From NCBI GenBank assembly GCA_947589285.1, contig CANPZV010000006.1, positions 1-47,856 on the forward strand: a DNA stretch of 47,856 bases, written 5' to 3'. Source of the DNA: an uncultured Clostridia bacterium (lineage in GTDB: Bacteria > Bacillota > Clostridia > Christensenellales > Borkfalkiaceae). The notes under the pieces are model-generated. The model saw nothing but the letters and a program-made list of their open reading frames with translations. It had not been told where the DNA came from and did no database searches. The position numbers and the translations under genes are program-made. This document shows, piece after piece, positions 24,336 to 39,858 of the stretch (its first letter is position 1; each line of letters opens with the position of its first letter).

Positions 24336-24782
24336 CTGATGTGGAATTTATGCGTTTGTCGCGGGGGACATGGACTGCGTTCAGGGGATCCTTCGGGCTT
24401 TGCCTACTTCGCGGCTTTGCCGCTCGTGCCGCCCTTCGGCTTCATAAAGAACGTGCGGGCGAGGCAGGATGAGCGTAGTTTCCCCTTGTCGCCCCTTACA
24501 GGGGAGATGTCGAGGCGTAGCCGAGACAGAGGGGTTTATTCTGGTCGCGTCCCTTCGCCCCGCATCATTCTGAGAAACGGAGGTTGAACGAAGTCCGAGG
24601 TGTTGAACCGAAGAATCTCGCGGGGTATTGCAAAGTAGCGGCGAGATGCTTCGGGTCAGCTCTTCCTACCTTAGTACAACATTGCTTCTCAGCATGACGC
24701 CGCTACCTACGGACTGCGTTCAGGGGATCCTTCGGGCTTTGCCCTCAGGATGAGCGCGACGCGCTCAATTTTTAATTCTCAT
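24336..24782. repeat. Repeat island 6 (A with expanded tip, B, long A, A3, G)
   Basis: An A hairpin with an expanded tip (ATCCT at 24389, AGGAT at 24466) is followed by a B unit whose stem reads TGTC-GAGGCGTAGCCGA-GACA (24508-24528). An inverted long A unit (ATTCT...AGAAT; ATGCT...AGCAT) spans 24565-24706, and an ATCCT...AGGAT hairpin lies at 24727-24752. It ends in GAGCGCGACGCGCTC plus AATTTTTAATT, terminator-like on the plus strand. No gene is seen. Confidence 0.85.
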
Positions 24783-24783
24783 A

Positions 24784-26136
24784 TTAAAACAGTTCCCTGA
24801 TCATCTGCGTGACATAGGAGACGGGGACGAGTTCGATCTTATTTTTGAATTTTTCGCACAGTTTCATGTTTTTGGCGGGGAGGATGACCCGTTTGAAGCC
24901 CATTTTCAGGCATTCGTTGACCCGCTTGTCCGCAAAATTCACGCCGCGGACTTCGCCCGTGAGGCCGACCTCGCCAAAGACCGCCGTGAACTTTTCGACG
25001 GGAATGCCCTTCTCCGCCGAGGCGAGTGCGGCGCAGATGGCAAGTTCCGAACTCGGTTCGTTGAGCCTGATGCCGCCCATGGCGTTCAGGTACACGTCCT
25101 GATTGCCCAAGGGGACGCCGCACCTCTTTTCCAGCACGGCGATGAGGACGATGAGGCGGTTGAGGTCGATGCCGAGGGACATTCTGCGCGGAAGCCCGTA
25201 CTGCGTCTTGGCCATGAGGGTCTGGATCTCCACCATCATACAGCGGTTGCCCGTCTCGCTCGGCGTGACGACGGCCCCCGCGGCGATGCCCCTGCTGTCC
25301 GAGAGGAAGAGGGAGGAATAGTCGGTGACGCCGAAGATGCCCTCGCCCGTCATCTCGAACACGCCGACTTCCTGTACCGAGCCGAAGCGGTTCTTGACGG
25401 CGCGGAGGATCTTGAAACTCTCCGTCCGCTCCCCCTCGAAGTACAGAACGGCGTCCATGATGTGTTCGAGGACTTTCGGCCCCGCGAGCGTGCCCTCCTT
25501 CGTGACGTGCCCGATGATGAAGAAGGTGATGCCGCGCGACTTTGCGATGCGCATGAGCTTCGAGGCGCACTCCCGCACCTGCCCGACGGAGCCTGCGGAG
25601 GAACTCAAAGTCTCCGTGTAGACGGCCTGAATGGAGTCGATGACGACGTATTCGGCGTCATAGAAGCTCTCCTCGGCGTTCTCGATGCACGTCTCGTTGA
25701 GGAGCAGGAGGTTGTCCGAATCGAGGTGCAGACGCTCACAGCGGAGCTTGACCTGCGAACAGCTCTCCTCGGCGGAGAGGTAGAGGACCTTGTGTTCCTT
25801 TGCAAGGTGCGCCGCCACCTGCGTGAGGAGGGTGGATTTGCCGACCCCGGGGTCGCCGCCGACGAGGACGAGCGAGCCTTTGACGATGCCGCCGCCGAGG
25901 ACGACGTCGAGTTCGGAGATGCCCGAGGACACCCGCGCGTAGTGTTCCCGTTCGACTTTGGAGAGGGGGACGGGGCGGGAAAGGGCGGGGCGGGGTGCCT
26001 TATTCTTTGCGGGGAGCGCGGGCGTGACGGCCTCCTCCACCATGGTGTTGAAGGTGCCGCAGTCGGGGCACCGCCCGAGCCACTTGGGACTGGTGTATCC
26101 GCATTGGCTGCATACAAATTGTGTGGTAGATTTCAT
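24784..26136 (-). CDS. radA: DNA repair protein RadA (Sms)
   Basis: RecA-like motor that drives branch migration in recombinational repair. The 450 residues start with a C4 zinc finger (CSQCGYTSPKWLGRCPDCG, about 8-26). The ATPase follows with Walker A GDPGVGKST (about 93-101), Walker B VVIDSIQAV and the RadA-specific KNRFGS motif (about 248). The C-terminal third is the Lon-protease-like domain. ATG 26136 has CGGAG upstream; 19 further in-frame codons have no support. In Bacillus radA lies near disA and ispD-ispF. Here it follows a fused ispDF across a repeat-filled gap, and disA is absent from this window. No promoter is evident. Confidence 0.95.
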   Translation of the reverse strand: MKSTTQFVCSQCGYTSPKWLGRCPDCGTFNTMVEEAVTPALPAKNKAPRPALSRPVPLSKVEREHYARVSSGISELDVVLGGGIVKGSLVLVGGDPGVGKSTLLTQVAAHLAKEHKVLYLSAEESCSQVKLRCERLHLDSDNLLLLNETCIENAEESFYDAEYVVIDSIQAVYTETLSSSAGSVGQVRECASKLMRIAKSRGITFFIIGHVTKEGTLAGPKVLEHIMDAVLYFEGERTESFKILRAVKNRFGSVQEVGVFEMTGEGIFGVTDYSSLFLSDSRGIAAGAVVTPSETGNRCMMVEIQTLMAKTQYGLPRRMSLGIDLNRLIVLIAVLEKRCGVPLGNQDVYLNAMGGIRLNEPSSELAICAALASAEKGIPVEKFTAVFGEVGLTGEVRGVNFADKRVNECLKMGFKRVILPAKNMKLCEKFKNKIELVPVSYVTQMIRELF

Positions 26137-26191
26137 AAATACTCCGATCGTGTATTGAAGAGTTGATGTGGGGGGACTGTGAGGGAGGGTC

Positions 26192-26388
26192 ACCGTTCAT
26201 TCTGAGGGCGAAGCCCGAAGGATCCCCTCAAACGAAGTCCCCTTGTCGCCCCTTATAGGGGAGATGTCGAGGCGTAGCCGAGACAGAGGGTGCCGCGGCG
26301 CAGTTCACAGTGCGCCGCACTGTTGAGCAGAATTGCGCCGCGGCACCCCCATGGAGGGGGCGAGAACGGCACTCCCATGGAGGGCGGT
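26192..26388. repeat. Repeat island 7 (A, B, E with an inserted hairpin)
   Basis: An A hairpin in which ATTCT (26198) faces AGGAT (26218), a pairing that needs a G-U pair. A B unit (26240-26290) with TGTC-GAGGCGTAGCCGA-GACA follows. An E unit is interrupted by a compound hairpin: GCCGCGGCGCA (26294-26304) and TGCGCCGCGGC (26334-26344) enclose CAGTGCG-C-CGCACTG. Confidence 0.8.
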
Positions 26389-27530
26389 CATTGCGCAGAG
26401 AGCAGGACCATGGCGTAGCAGGTGATGCCGCGGCCTTCGCCGACGTAGCCGAGTTTTTCATTGGTGCCCGCCGCAATGCCGATATTGTCACAGCCGAGGG
26501 CGGCGGAGAGATTTTTCCGCATCTCCTCGATGTAGGGGGAGAGGCGGGGAAGTTCGCACAGAATGGAAATGCTAACATTCTGCACTTTCAGCATTTTTCC
26601 CCGCACCATGTCCATGACCCTGCCGAGCAGAATCATGCTCTTTATGCCCTTGTACTGCGGGTCGGCGTCGGGGAAGTGGTAGCCGATGTCCCGCTCTCCG
26701 ATCGCCGAGAGCAGGGCGTCCATGAGGGCGTGGACGGCCACGTCGCCGTCGCTGTGCGCCTCGAGCGCGCGGTTGGAGGGAATGACGACGCCGCAGAGGG
26801 TGATGTGATTCAGGTTCAACCGCGCGATGCCGCGGTCGATCTCGTCCTGATGCGCAAAGGCGTGCGTGTCAACGCCGAAGCCGACGCGCTCCGCGGGCAT
26901 AAGATCTTCGGGATAGGTGATCTTCCTGTTGCACCTGTCGCCCAAGAAGAGGTGGGGCGGCGCGACGTACTGCGCATAGACGCCGCTGTCGTCGGTGAAG
27001 GTGGCGAGCGTGCCGTCCTGCTCGGCCTTCAAATAGGCGGAGAGCAATTCTTCGCGCCTGAAACCCTGCGGGGTCTGCACGGTGAAGAGGAAATCGCGCG
27101 GGACGTACCCGCCGATCTTTCCCTCCGCCGCCAGCACGGCGGTGTCCGTCGCGGGGAGGGCGCAGACGCCGCTCCCGAAAGTTTCCACGCTCGAAATGCA
27201 GTCGGCGACGATCTTCCGCGTGACGAAGGGGCGGGCCGCGTCATGGATGAGGACGATGTCGCCCTTTGCAATTTTGAGCGCGTGAAAGACGCTCTCCGCG
27301 CGGGTCGCGCCGCCGCGGACGGGCCTTGTGTTCCCGTATTGCGAGAGGAGGGGGACGATCGTTTTTTCGTCCTCTTCCCTGCAGGGGACGAGGATCTCGT
27401 CGGCAGATCCGTCGAAGGCGGAGAGGGCATGGCAAAGCACGGGCATGCCGTTGAGGTCGTGCAGGATCTTGTTTTCGGGCGATCCCGCCCGTTTGCCGCT
27501 TCCCGCGGCACAGAGGATCAATGTCAACAT
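26388..27530 (-). CDS. ispDF: Bifunctional IspD-IspF enzyme of the MEP isoprenoid pathway
   Basis: A fusion of CDP-ME synthase (IspD, about 1-212) and MECDP synthase (IspF, about 220-380), two non-consecutive steps of isoprenoid precursor synthesis. IspD shows LILCAAGSGKRAG, NKILHDLNGMPV with its Lys, IHDAARPFV, TVQTPQGF and TDDSG. IspF shows RVGFGVDTHAF with its metal-binding Asp and His, AHSDGDV with the third ligand, YHFPDADPQYKG and the ATNEKLGYVG-like GTNEKLGYVGEG. Fusion is common in alphaproteobacteria and less so in Firmicutes. ATG 27530 has no Shine-Dalgarno and sits directly against an AT-rich G repeat; a leaderless or repeat-driven start is possible. Confidence 0.94.
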   Translation of the reverse strand: MLTLILCAAGSGKRAGSPENKILHDLNGMPVLCHALSAFDGSADEILVPCREEDEKTIVPLLSQYGNTRPVRGGATRAESVFHALKIAKGDIVLIHDAARPFVTRKIVADCISSVETFGSGVCALPATDTAVLAAEGKIGGYVPRDFLFTVQTPQGFRREELLSAYLKAEQDGTLATFTDDSGVYAQYVAPPHLFLGDRCNRKITYPEDLMPAERVGFGVDTHAFAHQDEIDRGIARLNLNHITLCGVVIPSNRALEAHSDGDVAVHALMDALLSAIGERDIGYHFPDADPQYKGIKSMILLGRVMDMVRGKMLKVQNVSISILCELPRLSPYIEEMRKNLSAALGCDNIGIAAGTNEKLGYVGEGRGITCYAMVLLSAQ

Positions 27531-28200
27531 AATTCAAAATTAAAAATTACGGGAGGGAATGCGGTGACCCACCCATGGAGGGGAAGGCCTACCCCCTTTG
27601 GGGGGAGGCTCCCGCGTAGCGGGTGGTGGGGGGGATGCTCATTCTGAGGGCGAAGCCCGAAGGATCCCCTGAACGAAGTCCGTGGGTTTATGAGATTCTT
27701 CGCTACGCTCAGAATGAGCGGGTTATTCTCTCGTCGCCCCTTATAGGGGAGATGTCACGAACAAAGTGAGTGACAGAGGGGTTTTGTACCCATTTCGTCA
27801 TGGTGAGCGTAGTCGAACCATCACATTATTTTTGCTGCGGTGACCCACCCCCCTACCCCCCTCCCATGGAGGGGGCATGTGCCGCGGCACCCCCATGGAG
27901 GGGGCAAAAGCCTACCCCTTGGGGGGGGAGGCTCCCGCGTAGCGGGTGGTGGGGGGGATTACCCTCTGCCTTGCCTTAGGCGGAATTCACTTCCGCCGTG
28001 GGCGACCCCATTCGGTACCCTACGGGAAACACAATGTCCTTGCATATAACGCTTCCGAGACCAAATCGATTGATGTCGATAGCACTTTCGCTCGAACATT
28101 TCTTTTCGAAGTCCCGCGAGATTCTTCGCTACGCTCTGAATGACGCGCGGGGAGGGCCTCCGCGCGTCCGCGGGGCGAGCAAAGAAATGTTCGAAATACT
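27531..28200. repeat. Repeat island 8 between ispDF and rqcP
   Basis: The 670-nt gap holds a short AT-rich G element (27531-27550) and an E unit with CCCGC-GTA-GCGGG (27565-27634). A hairpins follow: ATTCT...AGGAT with a G-U pair, then ATTCT...AGAAT (27638-27720). A B unit (27732-27782) and a second E unit (27838-27957) come next. Last is an inverted D unit (27960-28198), whose arms CGAACATTTCTTT and AAAGAAATGTTCG enclose an A hairpin. No gene or clear promoter is visible. Confidence 0.85.
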
Positions 28201-28202
28201 TT

Positions 28203-28445
28203 TCACCCGATCACTTCATACAACTTTGCGGCATCGTCCTTTTTGACGGTCTCGCGGAGTTCGAGGACGCGGAATTTGAGGACGCCCGCCGAAAATGCCA
28301 GCTCCACGACGTCGCCGACCTTCACGCGGTAGGCGGGCTTGACTTCCCGACCGTTGACGGAGATCTTTCCCGCCTCCGCCGCCTCCTGCGCCACCGTGCG
28401 GCGTTTCAGGATGCGGGACACCTTCAAAAATTTGTCGATGCGCAT
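28203..28445 (-). CDS. rqcP: S4-domain RNA-binding protein RqcP
   Basis: A short 80-residue protein made almost entirely of an S4 domain (MRIDKFLKVSRILKRRTVAQ...ISVNGREVKPAYRVKVGDVVEL), like Bacillus YabO/RqcP and E. coli Hsp15. RqcP binds stalled 50S subunits with RqcH and promotes alanine tailing in ribosome-associated quality control. ATG 28445 is preferred because GGGGAG lies just before it; a TTG four codons earlier overlaps that site. It has a strong promoter of its own, 195 nt upstream, that faces the rpoB promoter. Confidence 0.9.
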   Translation of the reverse strand: MRIDKFLKVSRILKRRTVAQEAAEAGKISVNGREVKPAYRVKVGDVVELAFSAGVLKFRVLELRETVKKDDAAKLYEVIG

Positions 28446-28523
28446 AATGCTCCCCAAAATTGCCGAAAAAAGTCACTTTTTTTGTCGAAACGGGAAAAAA
28501 GTTTTTTCGGCGCGTAAAAGCGA

Positions 28524-28552
28524 TTGACTTCCCCCGCGGAAATGCTTATAAT
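28524..28552 (+). promoter_or_regulatory. Promoter of rpoBC
   Basis: TTGACT (28524-28529), 17 bp, TATAAT (28547-28552). The -10 is flanked by ATGCT and AGCAT, an inverted repeat. The leader to rpoB is about 213 nt and overlaps the divergent rqcP transcript in antisense. Confidence 0.8.
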
Positions 28553-28639
28553 AGCATAATGTATCATTATGTTTAGAATGAGTTTTTCCGCGTTTTCGGA
28601 GATTTTCCGCCGCAGGAACGGCCCTTTCGCTTTCCCTAT

Positions 28640-28668
28640 ATTATAGCGCAAACATCTGCGCTTGTAAA
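28640..28668 (-). promoter_or_regulatory. Promoter of rqcP
   Basis: TTTACA (28668-28663), 17 bp, TATAAT (28645-28640) on the minus strand. The spacer contains GCGCA-N6-TGCGC, a possible operator. It lies inside the rpoB leader and points back toward the rpoB promoter. Confidence 0.75.
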
Positions 28669-28771
28669 GGGGGAGGGGGCAAAAAATTCGGACATTTCGA
28701 TTTTTATCGATGAAAAGATATACTCGGTAGATCGCCAAATGATAACAACATCAAAAGGAGTTATTTGACGG

Positions 28772-32851
<4,080 letters not shown>

Positions 32852-32871
32852 TCAGGGAGGGAAGTGAGAAA

Positions 32872-36693
<3,822 letters not shown>

Positions 36694-36704
36694 CCGACCC
36701 CGAA

Positions 36705-36736
36705 AGGATCCTCTCTTCGGAGAGGGTCCTACTTTT
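36705..36736 (+). terminator. Terminator of rpoBC
   Basis: AGGATCCTCTC (36705-36715) pairs with GAGAGGGTCCT (36720-36730; one G-T pair) around a TTCG tetraloop, then ACTTTTAC. Confidence 0.8.
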
Positions 36737-36824
36737 ACAGACATGCGGAGGCCTTCGGCCGTTTCCGCAAAAAATAATTTCGGAACTTCTCCGCAAGCTA
36801 TGGGAGAAGAGGGAGGAGATCACC

Positions 36825-37901
36825 ATGAAGAAACTTTTTTCGGCTCTCATTGTCTGCGCACTTGCGGCAACGGTCGGAGCGGCCGCGGCGGGCTGTACCC
36901 CCGCGGGAGGGAACAATGCGGCGATCGCGGACGCCGAATCTCTGTACGGCGTCGGCGCGGTGACGGCGGCGCGGCTCCTCAGCGAGACGGAGGCAGAGGC
37001 AAAGCCCCTTGCCGTTCTCCTTGCGGACGAAACGCCCGATGACGGGGCCGCACAGCCCGACTATCAGCTCCCCGCGACGCCCTCCGCCTCCATCGGGAAG
37101 GCGCAGAGCGAGGCGGAGACCTTCAACAAGTATTTTTCGATGCTCGAGGGCTTCCTCGAAAAGGGCGCGACGTCCGCCTCCGCGAGCGCGAACGACGCCT
37201 CCGACCCCGCCCTTGCCGCATATACGACGAAGCTCGTCATCAAGGGCAAAAATGAACTCGGCGAGGAAAATGTCCATACCATGTACTATACCGAGACCAA
37301 GCTCTCCTCCTTTGACGACCGCGACCTCGACGACGAATACGACGACGATGACGACGGGGAGTTCAAGACCGTGGAGGCATGGTCCCTCGAGGGCGTGCTT
37401 GAGATGGGGGAGGACGGGAACGGCGTTCCGCTCTACTACTTCATGACGGGTTCCCGCCGCAACGAGACGGAGACCGAGGGGTGGGAGACGGAGACGAAGA
37501 GCGAACTCGTCATCCGCGCCTTTGCCGACAGGACGGACAGGAGCAATTTCGTCATGATGAAGCACGAGGCGGAGACCGAGAACGAGGGCAACAAGAGCGA
37601 ATCGGGGACGGAGTATGTCTATTCGGTCTATCGTGCGGGAAGGCTCGTCGAATCGACCTCCGTCGAATTTGAGACGGAGAATAACGAGGCGGAGTACGAG
37701 CTGGAATACATGAAGGACGGCGTGCGGAGCCGCTATGAGATCGAGCGCGCCGAGCGCGGCGGCAACGTCTGGATCGAGGTAGAATACTCGATCGGCGGGG
37801 ACAGGGGCAGGTTTGTCATCGTCCGCGACGCGGAGGGCAACTTCGACTATAAATTCACGCAGAACAGCTCGGACGACAGGCACTTTTCCCGCCTCGGCTA
37901 A
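36825..37901 (+). CDS. Predicted lipoprotein, acidic, unknown function
   Basis: A 358-residue exported protein. A signal peptide (MKKLFSALIVCALAATVG...) ends in the lipobox-like AAGC with Cys near residue 23. The mature part begins with an Ala/Glu/Pro-rich linker (about 40-100). The rest appears to be beta-strand-rich, with alternating polar and hydrophobic residues and an acidic cluster FDDRDLDDEYDDDDDGEF (about 165-182). Glu-Thr-Glu repeats (ETETEGWETETK) follow. I recognise no family. GGGAGGAGAT precedes ATG 36825. It stands alone behind the rpoC terminator, and no clear promoter is seen in the 90-nt gap, which contains a GGCC-TTC-GGCC hairpin. The lipid would be added by Lgt, which is encoded at 44.5 kb. 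Confidence 0.75.
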   Translation: MKKLFSALIVCALAATVGAAAAGCTPAGGNNAAIADAESLYGVGAVTAARLLSETEAEAKPLAVLLADETPDDGAAQPDYQLPATPSASIGKAQSEAETFNKYFSMLEGFLEKGATSASASANDASDPALAAYTTKLVIKGKNELGEENVHTMYYTETKLSSFDDRDLDDEYDDDDDGEFKTVEAWSLEGVLEMGEDGNGVPLYYFMTGSRRNETETEGWETETKSELVIRAFADRTDRSNFVMMKHEAETENEGNKSESGTEYVYSVYRAGRLVESTSVEFETENNEAEYELEYMKDGVRSRYEIERAERGGNVWIEVEYSIGGDRGRFVIVRDAEGNFDYKFTQNSSDDRHFSRLG

Positions 37902-37904
37902 TGT

Positions 37905-38330
37905 TCTGAATGAGCGATTTCTCTCCGCTCATTCTGACCCTGAGCTTGTCGAAGGGGAAGAATCCCCTTGGTTAATTTTCCCCCCCACCACCCGCTACGC
38001 GGGAGCCGTCTCATGCGGGTAGAGACCCGCATTCGGTCACCGTTCGCGCAGGATAATGCGCTCACTCACCGCAAAACGCAGCGCACAGCACACTGTGCTG
38101 ATGCGCAAGAATTGCGTTTTGCGACCCCAAAGGGGGTAGGCCTTGCCCCCTCCGTGGGAGGGGGGTAGGGGGGTGGGTCACCGCATTTTTCCCTCGCTGC
38201 CCTTACAGGGGAAAGGGGTTTGAAACCCCTCTGTCTCGGCTACGCCTCGACATCTCCCCTAAGAGGGGCGACAAGTATAAGGTTCCTTCACCACAATTTT
38301 TAATTTTTAATTTTCAATTTTTAATTAAAA
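37905..38330. repeat. Repeat island 9 (A, E with inserted hairpins, B, G)
   Basis: An A hairpin ATTCT...AGAAT (37930-37962) leads to an inverted E unit with CCCGC-TAC-GCGGG. That unit is interrupted (about 38009-38122) by TGCGGGT-AGAG-ACCCGCA and a compound hairpin with outer arms CGCAAAACGCA and TGCGTTTTGCG. The E unit resumes with CCCCAAAGGGGGTAGG to 38182. An inverted B unit (38190-38275) and an AT-rich G element (38292-38330) follow. Confidence 0.85.
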
Positions 38331-38367
38331 AGCGATTTCTTTCCGCACATTCTTCATGACGTTGAAA

Positions 38368-38404
38368 GGCGGCGGGTAGCACCTAAGTGCTACCCGCCGC
38401 CTTT
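38368..38404. terminator. Bidirectional terminator after the fumarase operon
   Basis: GGCGGCGGGTAGCAC (38368-38382) pairs perfectly with GTGCTACCCGCCGCC (38387-38401) around CTAA. AAA lies on the left and TTT on the right. It is placed 24 nt after the fumarase beta stop codon on the minus strand. Confidence 0.85.
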
Positions 38405-38427
38405 ATCTTATTCCGCATGATAAAAAG

Positions 38428-38946
38428 TCAATAGATCGTCCGTCCATGGGCGTCGTGGGCGACGACAAGGGGGAAGCGTTCGATCTCCAGCCTGTACACC
38501 GCCTCGCTCAAGAGGTCGGGGAAGGCCACGATCTCCGCACGTTTTACCGCGTTCCCGTAGACCGCTCCCGCACCGCCGATCGCGGCAAAGTACACCGCGC
38601 CGCACTCCTTGAGGGTGCGCCGCGTCTCTTCGCTCATTTCGCCCTTTCCGATGAAGCCGCCGAGGCCTTCTCTCAGCATTCTCGGTGCAAATCCGTTCAT
38701 CCGTGCCGAGGTCGTCGGGCCGCAGCTCCCGCACGCCTTCCCCTCGGGGGCGGGGCAGGGACCCGCAAAGTAGATGAACGCGCCCTTCGGGTCAAAGGGG
38801 AGCGTTTCGCCGCGGCCGAGCAGTTCCATGAACCGCCTGTGTGCGCAGTCCCGCGCGGTGTAGATGACGCCCGAAAGCTCCACGCAGTCGCCCGCATTGA
38901 GGGATAAAATTTCCTCCTTGGAGAGGGGAAGGGTGAGCTGTCTCAT
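38428..38946 (-). CDS. fumB: Fumarate hydratase class I, beta subunit
   Basis: C-terminal half of the two-subunit, oxygen-sensitive [4Fe-4S] fumarase that interconverts fumarate and malate. The 172 residues include LSGVIYTARDCAHRR (about 25-39), YFAGPCPAPEGKACGSCGP and GPTTSARMNGF (about 75-87). The end reads AIGGAGAVYG...EAVYRLEIERFPLVVAHDAHG. Overlaps the alpha gene by 4 nt (ATGA). The tartrate dehydratase beta subunit is related and cannot be fully excluded. Gene symbol given for the two-subunit type. Confidence 0.9.
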   Translation of the reverse strand: MRQLTLPLSKEEILSLNAGDCVELSGVIYTARDCAHRRFMELLGRGETLPFDPKGAFIYFAGPCPAPEGKACGSCGPTTSARMNGFAPRMLREGLGGFIGKGEMSEETRRTLKECGAVYFAAIGGAGAVYGNAVKRAEIVAFPDLLSEAVYRLEIERFPLVVAHDAHGRTIY

Positions 38947-39779
38947 AGGACCTCCTTTTCACAGCGGACGCAGTGGCACTGGATGTTGACGGCTACGGGA
39001 AGCCCCGCGATGTGGGTGGGGGCGACTTCACAGCTCACGCCGAGCGCGGTCGTCCTCCCGCGGAAGCCCTGCGGGCCGATCCCGAGGGCGTTGATCTTTT
39101 CAAGGGCCTCCCGCTCGATCTCGGCGACGTCCGCGCGTGGATTATGGGAGCCGACGTCGCGCAGGAGGGCCTTTTTCGCAAGAAGAGCGCAACCGTCGAA
39201 GGAGCCGCCGACGCCGACGCCCACATATACGGGCGGGCAGGGGCGGGAACCCGCCTCCTTCACCGTTCCGACGATGGCGTTAATGACGCCCTCCCGTCCC
39301 TCCGCAGGGGTGAGCATGAAGAGTTTGCTCATATTTTCGCTCCCGAATCCCTTGGGGAGGAAGGAGATGCGGACTTTGTCGCCCGCGACGATCTCCACAT
39401 GCAGTTGCGCGGGGGTGTTGTCGCCCGTGTTGACGCGGGTGAGTGGGTCGCAGATGCTCTTGCGGAAGAAGCCTTCCGCATAGGCCCGCCTGACGCCGTC
39501 GTCCACGGCTTCGCGCAGGGGGGAGCCTGTGAGGAGGACGTCCTGCCCGAGGTCGATGAGGACGACCGCCATGCCCGTGTCCTGGCAGATCGGCATCCTC
39601 TCGCGCTGTGCGATCTTTTCGTTCTCCAAGGCAGTGCGGAGGGCGAACCCTGCGGCCCCCGTCTCTTGCTCCGCGGCGCGCGCGAGGGCGTCCCTGCAAC
39701 TTTTTGTGAGCGTCCGTCCCGCCTTCAGAGCAAGGCGGCAGACGGCGTTTGAAATTTCTGCGGTGTCGATCGTTCTCAT
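38943..39779 (-). CDS. fumA: Fumarate hydratase class I, alpha subunit (leaderless)
   Basis: Iron-sulfur half of the class I fumarase, 278 residues. PICQDTGMAVV (around 63-73) holds the first cluster Cys. GDNTPAQLHVE, LPKGFGSENMSKL and GVGVGGSFDGCALLAKKALL form the active site, with later cluster Cys in the Cys-rich C-terminal QCHCVRCEKE. The promoter -10 ends 6 nt before ATG 39779 and there is no Shine-Dalgarno, so translation is probably leaderless. It diverges from the CPBP protease gene across only 79 nt. Confidence 0.92.
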   Translation of the reverse strand: MRTIDTAEISNAVCRLALKAGRTLTKSCRDALARAAEQETGAAGFALRTALENEKIAQRERMPICQDTGMAVVLIDLGQDVLLTGSPLREAVDDGVRRAYAEGFFRKSICDPLTRVNTGDNTPAQLHVEIVAGDKVRISFLPKGFGSENMSKLFMLTPAEGREGVINAIVGTVKEAGSRPCPPVYVGVGVGGSFDGCALLAKKALLRDVGSHNPRADVAEIEREALEKINALGIGPQGFRGRTTALGVSCEVAPTHIAGLPVAVNIQCHCVRCEKEVL

Positions 39780-39785
39780 AGCTCT

Positions 39786-39814
39786 ATTATAGAAAGAATT
39801 TTGCGAAATTGCAA
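39786..39814 (-). promoter_or_regulatory. Promoter of fumAB (leaderless)
   Basis: TTGCAA (39814-39809), 17 bp, TATAAT (39791-39786) on the minus strand, then AGAGCT and ATG. Confidence 0.8.
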
Positions 39815-39822
39815 GGTATTCC

Positions 39823-39852
39823 TTGGACTTTTCGGCGATTTCCTGCTATAAT
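39823..39852 (+). promoter_or_regulatory. Promoter of the CPBP-rlmH-M14-tadA-exo operon (leaderless)
   Basis: TTGGAC (39823-39828), 18 bp, TATAAT (39847-39852), then GACGGC and ATG 39859. Back to back with the fumAB promoter, the -35 hexamers being 8 bp apart. Confidence 0.8.
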
Positions 39853-39858
39853 GACGGC

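Noticed and set aside
36740-36800. Hairpin GGCC-TTC-GGCC with flanking GCGGA/TCCGC as a second terminator after rpoC
   Set aside because: It is followed by A rather than T on the plus strand, and on the minus strand the T-run precedes the hairpin, so it fits neither direction.
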